Shown here: piece by piece, positions 1 through 13,600 of the stretch
Numbering within the stretch: position 1 is the first letter of the stretch
How the letters are laid out: every line of letters starts with the position of its first letter
Program-made: the position numbers and the translations under genes
Assembly (NCBI RefSeq): GCF_020085105.1
Contig: NC_058045.1
Coordinates: 13,551,833 to 13,615,832 of the forward strand
Length of the DNA: 64,000 bases
Direction: 5' to 3'
Source of the DNA: Siniperca chuatsi
Lineage: Eukaryota > Chordata > Actinopteri > Centrarchiformes > Sinipercidae
Notes under the pieces: model-generated
Database searches by the model: none
What the model was told of the DNA's origin: nothing
Seen by the model: the letters and a program-made list of their open reading frames with translations, nothing else

Positions 1-315
1 AAGCTCATGCATGTTTGTCTGCTATGTCAACTGCCTGAATGTTAGAAAAACCACAACACAGAGAGACATGAGATAGGAGGAGAGACAAGGAGTTCCACAT
101 ACTTTACTCCATTACAGCAAAGCAGAGTGGTACACAGAAATAGGGAGACAGAGGGAGAGAAGTAGAGAGAGAAAGACAAAATGAAGAGAGAGAAATATCT
201 GGCAGCAGCAAAGCAAACAATCTGTGCAATGAAAAATTGATTGACACAAGAGACAAATCCTGTAATAGAAACAGCCACTGTGATAAAGCATGGAAAAACA
301 TCAAACAGTACTTAC

Positions 316-1632
316 ATCATAGAGAGCCAGGACTCCGCAGACAAATGCAAAAATATAAAACACACATCTCCAACTGTTGACAGACAAGAATAATGTCACA
401 TACATACACGCTTGTTCCCACATCAGTGTATAATCACACACACACACACAAACACACACCTGGCCTCACAGAACCTCTTGCGAAGCCCAGGACGCTCCTG
501 GTTCCTCCTCCTCCTAAACCAGAGTTGCACTCTCCTTTCTGGCCAACTGGTCTTCTTACACAGAGACCTCACATCAGCCTGAGACACAAGGGAAACGATC
601 CAATTGTTACACTCGTTCCACCCCAGGATGCACACTTTCTGAAGTTATACACCAGCATTAAGTTTTACTCTCTGATGAGCAACGTTTGGTGCAAAAAAGA
701 ACATTTCATTTACTGTGCATCAAAGCATGATCAAACATTTGTGTTTCCAATGTATTTTAGAGGGATATTTCACATATATTTAACTCCCAGTGTAAGTTTG
801 CTCACAAAACTAATGTCTTTAATTTAGTAATGTATTTTGTTGTAAAGCTCTGAAATGTTTTGAATTTCTATGAAGAACCACTATGAGACTTTTTTTTACT
901 GTTAATCATTTCACAGTGCTGCATTCATTACTGTATAAAATAAGTTTCCTCACCTACAGAGAACAACTTCATTCTTGTTAATACCACACAAAATGCTGTA
1001 CCTAAATAAATCTGTATGCCATATATGACTGTTGATTGAGATTACTGTATGTGAACAACAAACCACCTTTGCTTTTCAGTGAAATGCCCTTTTTAACATA
1101 CCTGTGATAGAAACCGTGTTTGGCTGCAGAAGTACTTTTCCAGGATGGGATGTGGTTCTGCTGTGAGACGTACCCTATCCCTGATTCCCCAAACATTAGC
1201 CAGTGGTGTGGCCAGGTACCTGCAACAGCACACAAGCAAAATTAAATAGTGTATAACAAATTATCTGGCACAGCGCAGCTTTGTCTCGTCCTTCTGAACA
1301 CAACAGAAGTGGCCTGGTTCTTTGGAGTTCCATGTATAACATTGCTCCACACAACTTGTGCAACATAATCCCAATATTCTGAAACAAAACAATTGTGCTG
1401 CTAAGCTCACTGACACACAGGCACATTCACTCACATACTGACTGTATATTCTCACCTCTCAAACAGGTATCTGACTAGGAGCAGGCAGAGGGCGCAGGGC
1501 AGAGCAGCGTAAAGTTGAGAGGCTTTCGCGTAAACACGACCTTCATTGTCCTCCAGATCTGACCAGGAGACCTTTGCTGGCAGCCACAGACGCTCCCACC
1601 ACAGCCACTCACTCACTGTCTGCAGCATGCTG
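316..1632 (-). CDS. Ceramide synthase, N-terminal part (gene runs off the left edge)
   Basis: ER-membrane enzyme that N-acylates sphingoid bases with acyl-CoA. Four coding exons join in phase: 1456-1628 (ATG at 1626-1628), 1102-1219, 460-578 and 316-373, giving 156 aa. Residues 1-57 carry the family start (EWLWWERLWLP, then WSDLEDNEGRVYAKAS) and the first hydrophobic segment (LYAALPCALCLLLVRYLF). Exons 2-3 encode the Hox-like domain, with WFRRRRNQERP followed by KRFCEASW. Exon 4 begins the next membrane segment. The catalytic Lag1p motif exons would lie to the left and are not in the window. The acceptor before the ATG exon is at 1633-1634, so at least one 5' noncoding exon lies to the right; I could not place it. 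RFCEASW and RRRRNQ suggest the cers2/3/4 group, perhaps cers4, but the paralogue is not settled. Same strand as ano2 upstream of it. Confidence 0.88.
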
Positions 1633-2379
1633 CTGGGAAACACAGAATATACTAATAAAAAAGAAATTCAGTCCACTTGTTTCCAAGACAGAACATTAGT
1701 TCACTGATATCAAAGAAATTAGTGAAGTTGTCATATGACATGGATAGATGTTTTTCATTTGCCTTTAAAAACTGGTTTATTTTAAGTCTCAAAATTTGAT
1801 TAAGACTACATTAAATATTTGTTAAAGTGTATATATTTATTTTTCCAATTACAACATCAAAAAACAATGTCAGCTGGCCAAAGTAACTGCATGTTCACTG
1901 TAATTCTGTGGCAGCCTAACCAGTTTTTTAAAAATAAACTGAACACTGGACACAGACTGGCATGCTGAAGCAGCTAGGGCTCTGGTCCACATGGATTCAC
2001 AGCCAAAAATACACCACTTATTTGTCTTGAATCAACAGTGCCAATTTCTATCTGTGGCCACTACTATGATTTGCCACTACTTCCTACTGGTCTCTGACAG
2101 TACAACTGCTCTGTGGACATGCAATCATGAAGGAAGTGAATAACATGGAGATGGAGAAATACAAGAGATATCAAAGGGCAAGAAAGATAAAGAAGGGTGA
2201 GGAAGGAGGTAAAGATTAGATAGTCCATTCTCTTGTGGACTCTGCCCATAACAGAGTGTTAGTGTAGATCAAAACATTTGAGCAGTTAGAAAAACTACTT
2301 TCAAAATGTGCAATCAAAGCTGTCTAAACAAACATAAATTATTGTAAATATTTGTTGTGATGCACTGATTACAGTATAG

Positions 2380-2380
<1 letters not shown>

Positions 2381-2413
<33 letters not shown>
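2381..2413. repeat. (TA)n microsatellite
   Basis: Uninterrupted TA dinucleotide run of about 33 bp in the stretch 5' of the ceramide synthase start. Confidence 0.9.
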
Positions 2414-2416
<3 letters not shown>

Positions 2417-3708
2417 TGTGTCCCTGAACCCCAATGTAAGTTAATGAGTCAGCATGGGAAAATGAGCATACATACCTGCAAGCAGTGTTGTCTTGACTAG
2501 TTGCAAAAGAAGAGAGGGAAGCTGAGACAAGGTGGATACAGAAATCCAATGAAACTAAAGAAAAACATTGTGCGAAACCTAAACTGATTTTAAAATGTCC
2601 AGTTTCATGCCTACAAATGTCTAAATGATTGCATATTCAGTCCTATGTTGCATGTCAGTTATTCAGCCATTAACATATGCACATGTTTACACACACACAC
2701 GCACTGAAACACACACTCACCTTCAGTATGCCCACTGTGAGACGTACAGTGAGTTTTCCAGTCTGCCTGCTACTCACACAGTTCATGTGCTGCACTTATC
2801 AGTTAACATCCCTATATAGATCCTAAATGTTCACTCTTTCATCTGTTGTGAGGCTATTCTTCAAAGACAGCGTAAAAAGTAATCTTCTCTAATCTGTACG
2901 ATGTACCTCATTATGTGCGAGGCAACAGGCTTCAATGAGAATGTTGAATTTTGAGCATGCGTATGGACGCTCACCTGATTAGAAAGAATGGGATCCTTCC
3001 CTCCCACTCTGTCTTGTCTGGTGATCACACCCTTGTAGTTGCAGCAACTCCTTTAAAGTAAGGTCAACTCAGCACTGGAGACCCCTATCTGCCCTTGGAG
3101 CATTTTGTATTTTCAGTTGTAAATGGTAAGCTGCAGCAGTTGTCTGAGTGTGGGATTGTTTGCGTACCCTCACCTGTAAGAATTCCCTTGGAATGCTGGA
3201 AAGCCCCCACAAAGGCCCCATTCACTGGTGGGGCAGGGGAGGAGGAGCCAGTGCAGGTTATGGATAGAGGAGAAAAAAGGACTTTCACACACAGAAAGAG
3301 AGACAGTGAAACATCCCTCTGTATAAATAGCTGCCTGGCTTAATAACAAACATATCAATACAAATAGTGACCTCAGTTAAAATGAACTGTTTTCCATGCT
3401 CAGTTTCTATTGGGAAAACTGGAATTTCTGGAAATTAGAAGGTTTTTCTTTTTTATACTTTTGCAGTAGAACTTTGAAAATGTCAGGTTTCAGAGGGATA
3501 CAAAAGTAACGCAACACATCACTGAACAACTATATTACAATACAGAACACTGAATAATTTCTTAGTGTTTCACCATGCCCCAGAAGGGGGCAACAGAGTC
3601 AACACAATAGGCCTATCAGTGTTGACACTGTCACCATCTCTCAATAAGGATTTACTAGTGACATGTTATAAATGTTGTGGTGTAGTTGGTGTCATGTTGA
3701 CAACGGGT

Positions 3709-3955
3709 GGCTGTGGCTTGTTGGTCGAGCGGGTCGTCCACCAATCAGAAGGTCGGCCATTTGATCCTGGCTTCCCCCAGCCCACATGTCTAAGGGACGC
3801 TAAACTCCAAATTGCTCCTGATGGCTGTACCTTCAGTGTGTGTGAATGATTAGTTAGATTTCATCTGTGTGTGAATGGGGTGAATGTGATGTAGTATGAA
3901 GCGCTTTGAGTAGTCGTAAGACTAGAAAGGCACTATAGACTGCAATAAATATAAT
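3709..3955 (+). mobile_element. tRNA-derived SINE
   Basis: The 5' part resembles a pol III promoter: an A-box-like stretch (TTGTTGGTCGAGCGG) and, about 40 bp on, a B-box-like stretch (TCGGCCATTTGATCCTGG). The 3' part carries the tail GAAGCGCTTTGAGTAG followed by AGACTAGAAAGGCACTAT, which I recognise as common to fish SINEs and their partner LINEs. It ends in an AATAAATATAAT stretch. The family name is not certain. Confidence 0.7.
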
Positions 3956-4048
3956 ACTTCCAATTTCCAACTTTCCTGTCAGTAATCAAACTGACTGAAA
4001 TGCAACATAAAACAACCCGGAAAACAGATATCAAAAATATTTCCTTCT

Positions 4049-4054
4049 TTTATT
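4049..4054 (-). terminator. ano2: Candidate ano2 poly(A) signal
   Basis: AATAAA on the minus strand, about 560 bp past the ano2 stop. There is no closer canonical hexamer that I favour. Confidence 0.4.
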
Positions 4055-4612
4055 ATCATTTTACATTTTTTATATATCAAAACCTCTAAAAATAAACAGT
4101 AGATCTACAAGCATAACTATTGATACTAGCTGTGTTGTATATATTTCCATCTTCCTCAGGTCTACGAGGCAGCACTGCTGCATGTGTGGGACTGAAAATG
4201 ACAGAGGAGCAGTAGCTACTGAGCTGTGTCTGTGGGCAAAAACAAACCAGCAAAAAAAAAAAAACAACAACCACAAAAAAAAAGGAATAAAAATAGTTAA
4301 AGTTCCAGTGGTATTCTGACATGGCAGGTAGAGTTTCAGAGCATTCTTTCTCTGAATTGTCCAGCACTCCCCTTGTCAGGGTCAGCCCTAAACCACTGAG
4401 TGGTATAAACATCTCTGTGAAGATTAAGAGGATAAAAAGGACGTTCAAGTTGATCTGGATGGTCTCACTTCAGACCCCAGGTATTATGTATGCAGACAGG
4501 GAGGACAGACGGAGGGGTGAGGCTCCTGGCACAGACAGGAGAGGCTAATCTGGATAGTCCTCCCCCCTCCCTCTGCCACCCTCAGTCCCTTTCCCTTGCC
4601 TTCCAGCTCTCC

Positions 4613-7600
4613 TCATACTGGCGTGTTACGCTTCAGTTCACTGGGAGAAGGGGGGATGCGGTCTCCCAGCTTTGTAAAGCTGGTAGAATGGCTAGGCTTG
4701 GTGGAGTGCTCCTCAGGAACGGGGGCTCTTTGTCGTGCAGGCAGGGTGGAGCACCGGGCTTTGCCCCTGGAGCGAGGCTGTTGTGACGGAGGGCCTTTCA
4801 GCGCGAATAGTTCACTGGGGGCTTTGGGCTGCTGGGCCGAGGGGGACTGTGTGCGAGATGATGGCGACGCCGGTGTGTGTGGGGGAGAGAATGGGTTGGA
4901 TGAGGCCAATAATGAAGAGCCCAGTGGAACCAGGGGAGTAAGTGTGGCCATCTGCTGGAACCTTGTGAGGCTGGTGGAGTGGCTGGGCCGTGGCAGGCTG
5001 TAACAAGCCTCTGCCCCTCTGTGGCGGGAAGGCAGGGTGGAGCAGCGGGCCTTTGCCCTTGAGCCTGGCTCTCTGGGAGGAGGAGCAATTAGTGAGAAGA
5101 GCCTAGTGTCAATATCTGGTGTTGTAATTTCTGCCCTGGAGCTCTTCAGACTCTGGTACGAGCCTCTTTTAGATGATGGATGTGACGGAGGCTCCTGGTC
5201 TTTCTGGAATTCCTCTTTAGAGCCTGAGTGGGGAAGGTCTGTATCTCCTGTGTCTGCTGTATCTGCTGTGCTTGATGAGGGTTTTTCATCTAGATGACAA
5301 GAAATAGAAAAAATAATCACAAGACACAAACAATACAGAATTACTTTACAGAAAAGATGACAAATGATAAAACATGCCGTGCATCTTGAAGAAAGTAGAT
5401 AGATAGTAGATAGTAGATAGAGATACATTAAGTTTTCGGCTCTCACCTAACAGGCCCAGCTCGCTCATGAAAGCGTCCAGATCGACAGTAAAATTCTCCT
5501 GCTCATCTGCCTTGACTTCCTTTTCTTCTTCCTCTCTTTGTCCTCCTTCCTCTTTTTCTTTTCCTCCCTCTTGCTCATTATCCCTCTTTCCATCTTCTTC
5601 ATTTACTTCTCCATCTTTTTCCTGTTCTCCTCTGTCTACCTCTCCACCCTCATCTTCTCCTTCACCTCCTCGCTCTTCCTGTCCATTTTCTTCCAGTCCA
5701 ACGTCTTCGAATGACTTTCCAACCTCTGGATCACTGTCACTGGTCCTTCTGTGTTCATCCAGATTGATCTCAACCCCTTCTTCCTCCTCCTCTAGTTGCT
5801 GCTCCTCCTGTTCTTCTGGTGGTGCCTCCACCACAATGTCTATGTTGGCGGGGAAGCATGGGATGGAGTGTTTTGAGGTGTGAGATTTGGCACGTGCTTC
5901 TTGGTCTTGATTCAGCAGAAACTCCATCAGCATCATGTTCTCTTTCTTCAGCTGTTCCCGCAGGGACCGTGGTACATCTGGGATCATCCAGGCAACCAAC
6001 ATGCTGAGGAACATGGCAAGGTTCTGTAGGGAAGAAGACAAGGAAATGTTTGTTTGTTTTTTGCTTCTCTAGTTACATGATAATCTACATAGGATAAACA
6101 TTTCTAGGTTTAATTAGCTACATAAGAGGGTAAATTGGTCTTTACGATTCCCCAATCTACAGCTCTGCCAGATTGGTATAGGGGTGATATTGATCTTATT
6201 AAGATGATTGGGTATAGGCCAAACATGACTGATCCACATCTGAATTACGGGTACACTGATTCAGTCACGGCGGACTTCAGACATACATAAAAATGATCCC
6301 AATGAGCCCAGTGAGGTGCACAGATTTTAAATTTGGGAAAAAGAAAGCACTGCCATCGGATCAATAATCTGTGTCAGGAGAGAAAAAGCTTGATTGGCAC
6401 AGCGCTACTTATCTATAATATTACATTAATGTGCCAGGAATAAAGACAGACAGTGGTGAAGAATGAGCGAAGCAGGGTGCTAAAACTAAATGTACACACC
6501 TGCCATTAAAGAAAGCCACATATCTTATGGGTGCAAAGGTGTTCATGGATTTGAGATTAACAAAATAACCACAATTGTAAATATTATTTTCATACCTGGA
6601 AGAATATTACAAAGGCCAATTTTGCAGCCAGGACAGACCAGTACTGTTTAGAGAAGGTGTAGGCATCTGGGTCCCATGGTGGGTCTCTGTAGTCCTTATA
6701 CCTGAAAAACACAGTCATTGTGAGTATTAGCAAGGAGGAACCTGGAGCAACAAGAATAAACATGGTTGAAGAAAAATCTGGTAATTACTAGAAACACTTG
6801 CGTCAGTAAAAACCCTTCTATAAATGCCACATTTTACAGAAAAAATGCAGACAAGTTTGGAATTTAGGTAAAGTAAGAGTTAAGCTGCTGGGCTCATGGA
6901 TTTAAAGGAAAATCCAGGTAGGTCAAGGTTAAGAGAGTCACTTTCACCTGCACATGGAGACTCCGGAGATGAGTGTGGTGGTGGGCGCAGTGCCCGGTGG
7001 GAAGTTGCTGACATTAAAGTAGGACAGTGAGTGCTCTGTGTAGCCATTCATGGTGCCATTTACATTGTACATGTACTGGTAAACCATTCGTGGAACAAAC
7101 TCTGATGTGAAGGAGATGACAAATGCCTGAGAAGACAAACGAGTGAAAATGACAATACTGTATTATGATACATCATGTACCAATTACTGCAGGCACATCA
7201 ACTGGTTATCAGCTATATTCAACCTTATAGGCTAAAACTTCATTCATAATAAATAATTGTACACTAAAAATATCATTTACCTACTACAACTACATTAATG
7301 TCATTAATATTTTTGTTTGTTTACACGAAAACTCCACAGGGCAACACATGATGAGGATTCATTGCAGGATCCATTCCAAAGACTTGATGAACTTTTCATT
7401 TGTAACATCAAACTCATTGAGATGTCAGTGTTCATAACTAAAAGTAAATTGTTGTGCACATCACTTAGGTTAGACATTCTCTGCCAGAAGTCAATCATAG
7501 TAGACATAAACACTCACTCACACACTTACATTGGTAATGACAGAGAACTTGCTGATTCCACAGAGAATGTTGTACCAAATCCCTGGAGATAGCATGTGCA

Positions 7601-10600
7601 TTAAAGGAGACAAAAAGGAAGTGTGTCCGAGTGTGTATGGTGTGTGTATTTGTGTAAAGGAAAGACAGACAGACAGACAGACAGACAGACATGGAGAGAC
7701 AAAAAATGGAGGGGAAGAGTGGAGCAAAGGGAAAAAAAGTGATTAAAAGTTCCAGGATAGCTTATTTCACATTCACACAGAGACTGACAGAGTGAACATG
7801 TTCTCATGTGTGATCTGTACCTATGTCTTTACACCTCACAGCATCAGGGCGTCGGATCTCAGTGACAAATTTTGCAGCATCGAGGCGAATCTCAATGACG
7901 TTGTTGAGCAGAGCGAACGCTGGCGCCAGCGGGAAGGAGGCCACGAACAGAGACACGAACCCATACTGGATTACTGTAAATATTAATACACACATGCAAA
8001 CAGGTACACATAGTTAAAAAATTACATTGTGTGATTGCAATAGTGAGTGATTGCAGACATGAATGAAAGAGTTAGCAACAGACTAGAAGAGACTCACTCA
8101 TTTCCATGTACTCTGGGGTCACGCCTTCAAAGGGTTCAAGGGCGAAATCTTTGTCAAATTGTTGCTTTGGTCTCTTCTCTTCTTCATTCTCCTCATTTTC
8201 TGCTGCTCTTTTCTTTCCTTTTTCTTCCTGTATTGTTCTGTACATCTTTTTCAGTTTACTGCAAAAAAAAAACAGAGGATAGAGTCAGAGCAAAGGTAGC
8301 ATAGACTGGAAATTTGGTAAATGAAGCAGTTTTGCAAGAAATGTATGTTTGTAGAAGTAAAAAATAGATATATATATACATACGGTATGAGAACTTCGAA
8401 CACATTGTTTTGGATGAGCTGCTTTCCGAGCATGATCATGCTGAGCTGGATGCACAACTCGATGAGGCAGCCTGGTGGAGCGCACTGTGGGAAAAAAACA
8501 CAAACACACATTTACTCAAGACTAGGATGCACATTTACTGGATTTATATACATACACAAACAATAAGCACTAATGTGTGTAAATGAACCTAACCTCCTCC
8601 ATGCGATAGTCTCCGAAGACATAAACATAATCGCCAGGCCGCCCAGCAAACCTGTATGAAGAGAGGACCAAGTCACATGATAAGGAATAAAGACAATGGT
8701 GAGAAGTGAGTGAAGTAAGATTTTATAAAAGACACACACCTGCCCTTGAAGAAGGCCACATAGAAAATAGGTGCAAAGGCGTTCATGGACTTGAGAAAGA
8801 AAGACTTAAAGATCAGCCTCTCTTCAAACTCTTCTTTTGTCTTTGGAAGTTCTATGGGAAGGAGACATAACAGTCGTAAACATGTTAGACACACTCTCAT
8901 AATGGTGTGTTTGAATCACAATGTGTGACTTTCATCCAAACTTGTGCTTCCGAAATCAGTAACATTGCCTTTCACGCAGAAATAACCTGTGTTACAGTTT
9001 ATTTCATCATGTCTGTGCTTTGAAACTATAGTATCTAATGCATACAGTCAAACTAAAAATGAACTGGACTGCAACTTAACACACAGTATACCAGGGGCCA
9101 GAAAATGATCCCCAACAATAACTCAACCAATGCTCAGTACTCAGACCAAGCCAGATCAAGACTCTATGCAGCTCATTTACCATCATAAAGTCCATATCTA
9201 TGATACCAGTTTAAGATGAATTCTGTTGGGTTTTTTGGTCGGAGAACTACTGCCATGTCTCAAAAACAATAGCAAAAGAGTTTTACAAAGTCTGTGATAC
9301 AAAGAAAAAATATAAGCAGAAAAACACTAGGCTTAAGATGACTTTCTTGCAAGATAGAATAGACAACATTAAAGTTATGTAAGTTAAGTTACAGAATTAG
9401 AGGCATCTTATGTAAAATGTCACTTTAATCGATCCTGCAAACTTATTGCATTTTACTGTAAACACTGAGTTTAAATTATAATGCAATGCTGAAATTATGG
9501 ATTTCATATCTTTTCAGTGCCCATTTGGTATAAAATATTTTTTATTTGGGGTGGAGCAGTGTTAAAAAGCTCAAGCTGCAGCCTTGTCTACATTAATAAA
9601 AAAAAAGCTATTGTTCTACTTGCCATTTTTTTTTATTATACTAGGCACTCAAACATTGTCTTTAATGGAGTAAAAAGTCAGCTGGTCATTTTACTCTGCC
9701 AACATGTTGCCACATTCTGTCTCCAGTTGGACATTTGTTCTGCCCAAACATAAAAGTGCTGAACTAACATTCTGTGGTAAGGATTCCTTATTTAATACTC
9801 TACTTTGTAACAGCATTAAATACAATACCCAGTTCTGTCAGCCATACAGCGATCGCTCCATAGACCTCTTCCAACACCAGAACGACCAGCATGTTCAGGA
9901 TGATGCCTGTGGTGGTGACGGTCATCCTCACACTGGCCTTGGCTTCAGGATCAGGGTTCATGGACCACACACTTAACATACAGATGCGATAAACTGCCAC
10001 CCCAAACACCGCTGAGAAGGTTACGAAGATCTGACCACACACAACACACGCCCACAATGTTAAAAAGTTAGATGACAAGACTCTGGTGTAGAAGGATTTG
10101 TTTTCTTTGATGATGGTGTGTTTTTAATATTTGGTACATGTAAATATCTATGTTTATCTTTTTCTTCTTCTCATCTATGGATTTCTTTTTATCATTTATC
10201 ATTATCACTGTTTTATCTTAATATCTTTGATTTTATTTTTGTTTAATATGGACCTTGTCTGGAATAAAGTGAATTGATTGATGTTGCTAGTACAAATTTA
10301 GGGTCACTAGTGTTGACGCTAGATTAAGACGGAAGGAAAAAACTTCTGATTTCAGTGAAATGCCCGATCTCTTAATAAAAAATAATAATAATTCATATAA
10401 ATGAATAAATAATATCATATCGTGATATAAGATATGAGATCAACAAGGAAGACAGATGGAGAAAAGTGATAATATAAACAGAGTATAAATGCAGTACCAG
10501 AAATAGTAAGGTCGACACATTGATGAGATAACCTGATAGGTGATCCTCAATGTCCAGGGACTCTGGCTCTCGCTGTCAAGAAAAACATGCATATTACACT

Positions 10601-13600
10601 GGGTACACAGAAAAAAAACACACACACATTGGTATACGCTTTAATGCATGTACAGTATGTGATGTGCAGTAATGCTGAGCACATGTTCTGCACACACACA
10701 CATTATGTTTTCTGTCTGGTAGGTGCATGTTTGCCATCTGAAAGGACAGAAATCCCCTTCTTCCTCTCCCTCCTCCCTTTTCTCTCTCCATCAGTAATCT
10801 GGGCTAATCTCAGGCAGGTAAGCAGCTTTGGACTCAACCACCCACTGTAGGTGAAGGGGGTTTCTTCTTTATGCAATGACATAAACTCATACAGTCAGAG
10901 CTAATCTGTAATTGTACTTTATTGTAGATGAACAACTTAAGATGGGCTGTAATATTTGCTTGTATAGCAACAGTTATTTACCTTCACTGAGTGTAGTGTA
11001 ATTGAAGAAGTGAGATCCGTGTTAGCATTCGCTATGAAGCAAGTTTAAATCATCTCAGTGTAACAGCCTTGTGACCCCCCCCCCGCAACTCCGTCCACAT
11101 AATGCCCTATCACACAGAGCAGTGCAGTGATACCTGGGAGGCCAGCATCTGGTCTGTTTCTCCATCTACACCTTCCCCAGCTTGAGTCAACTGCAACAGA
11201 GCAAAAACAGTGAGGAAAATGTGTCAGTGAAAACTTGTCAATTTAACTATGTGTACTTGCTGTGTTACAAGTCATAAAATTGCCTCTGAAACACACAAAA
11301 ACACATGCTCTGATACAATACCTTCTTCTTAGACTGTGCTTTCATCTTAGCTTTTTTCTCCTGCAAAGCTTCTTCATATTCAGGCCTCAGCTCCTCCTGC
11401 AGCAAATACATGCTCATGTTAAAACACATGTATCCATGACAAAAATACTTATAAACTACTTATATTTTTGTTTTAGCTATTCACAACTTTACAGTATGGT
11501 GGCTTCATTCACCAGTTACAGCTACAGAAATTACTGTCTCAAAGTAACCTAAAGATACAAAGTCACACAACACAGCTATATTCTCTGACTTTAATGGCTG
11601 TTGCAAGACATTTGCAGTTTTAGGTTGTCCCTACACAAGTGAGAGTTCAATGACCTCATATCTGTAGCTCTAAGGGGGTATTATAAACTGTGAATATTTG
11701 CATATTATAATATTTGGGATTATAGATTTTTATTATCTGATATTCAACTGATTATAAATACTCCAATAAATACCAATACATGCTAAAAAAAACTAAAATA
11801 ATACAGCTTCTTAAACCAGGATCTGATTCACTTCTCATTTCAATGTGGGTACATTTAATGGATTTAGAAACTTGCCCACCTGGACTCGCTCCTTCAGGCA
11901 GCAGAGACAGAAGTAAATGGAAGAGAGACACAGAGAGAAACAGAGGAAGAGAGAGTTGCATTAGGGTGGGAATGTTTATGTTGCGACTCTACTGAGTCAT
12001 TTAAGAACAGGCCAATCCCATTACAGCCCTTTACAGGGTAAAGAGTTATGTTAATGCATGTATACATGGGTGGCCATGTGTATGTGTGTGTTAGGGGGAG
12101 GGCACTGTTACTGTATTAGACTAATGATAATCTGCAAGGCAAACGCACAACCGATCTTTGTCGTCATGATTGACCCGGGCCATAAGGTTAACACTCATTT
12201 TGAGTGACTTGGCACTTTAACAAACAAAGATTCATACTAATAAAGACAAAGCAGTTAAGGCTCTGACTGTGTCTATTCTAAAATCATGCATGTGTGTGTT
12301 TATTGCGCAGTTTGTGCATGTGAAGCATTCTTGAATCTATTTTTGTACCTCCTCATCCTCCAAGCTCGTCAGGTCCCAGGTATGTTTCAGACACATCTGT
12401 CGCCTTTTCCAGTGCTCAAGGAAACAGGCAGCTACAAGAAGATGCACCGAAAGAATATGTTAAAATCATTGACCGCTTGTTTGACCACACAAGAAAGTTT
12501 TATAGTGTACAATAATGTTTTAGTGTGCCCTTGAGCAATGCAATGAGCTTACTATATGCGGAGCAACAGAATTTCTCTTTATGAGAGCATTCTTAGCCTG
12601 GTTCAATACAGATTAAAAGTTAAGCAAACACAACAAAGCAAATGTTTTAATACATAAATATTAAGGTTGTCTAACAAAAAATTAACTGACCCAATATTGA
12701 CAAATATTCAGCGGCTGATAGTGATGGCTATGTCTATTTCAAAGGATTCAGAGCTGAATACTTACATAATGTAACTCCACTAGAAGTCATACAAACATGA
12801 ACCACCTCAAAGTTGGCCTACAGTACATTTACATGCCAGTTAGCAGCTTGATGTTGATATCCATTCACTCATGCCCCCGACTCCTCCACCCAAGCATCTT
12901 TACTAAAGAACGCTATCTTAACCTTGCAGCATTAACTTGTTTCTCTAAATTCATTGTCTGTCTCAGATAGACGAGCAATGATTTCTCCACTTCAAGGATT
13001 TGAATGTAAAATTGCTGTATTGATTTTATGCATGATTGTTCCCATTGCAATGATTTTTTGGTGACAACATTTTTTCTTCTGCTGTCTTGTCTTGGCCAGG
13101 GCTCACATAAGAGCATGTTTCCTATCTTAAAGTGTGTATCTTGGTTAAATAAATAAAGAATGAATTAAAACAGATGCAATTAAACCAACTGTCATTTCTC
13201 CTGTCAGTGTCCAGGTCTGGTCTATTGAAATATACCTGCTGTAACATGTTTAGGAAAGTGTATTAGAATGTGTAGTTACCCCACAGAGACATGAAAATAG
13301 CAAAGAGGACAGTGGCTCCATTGTCGAACAGGTATGATGCTCGGGCCAGTGAGCACACCGTACTCAGACGCCAATAGTCACACACTCCATCGCACAGCGG
13401 ACACATGGTGATGTTCAGGTTGTCATCACATGTCTCCTGGCTGAAATATACAAAACAACACAGAGAATATAAACACATGTCTGATGATAATGTACTTTTG
13501 ATAAGCATACATACGTTTGAAGAGTTTGTTTCTGCCTACCTTGGCACATTGGTATCCACAGTGAATATGCCGTATAGGAAGACAATGATGCCCAGTACAG

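Larger units (their letters stand above)
1633..4048. other. Intergenic region between the ceramide synthase and ano2
   Basis: Holds the undetermined 5' end and promoter of the ceramide synthase and the far end of the ano2 transcript. A (TA)n tract and one tRNA-like SINE are visible. No open frame here looks like a protein-coding exon. Confidence 0.55.

Noticed and set aside
3317-3325. TATAAATA on the plus strand
   Set aside because: No plus-strand gene follows it; chance in AT-rich DNA is likely.
4596-5003. Plus-strand frames of 98-135 codons
   Set aside because: Antisense to the ano2 last exon; they inherit its repeat structure and have no other support.
5467-5883. Plus-strand Ser/Pro-rich 138-codon frame
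   Set aside because: It is the complement of the acidic run in the ano2 penultimate exon.
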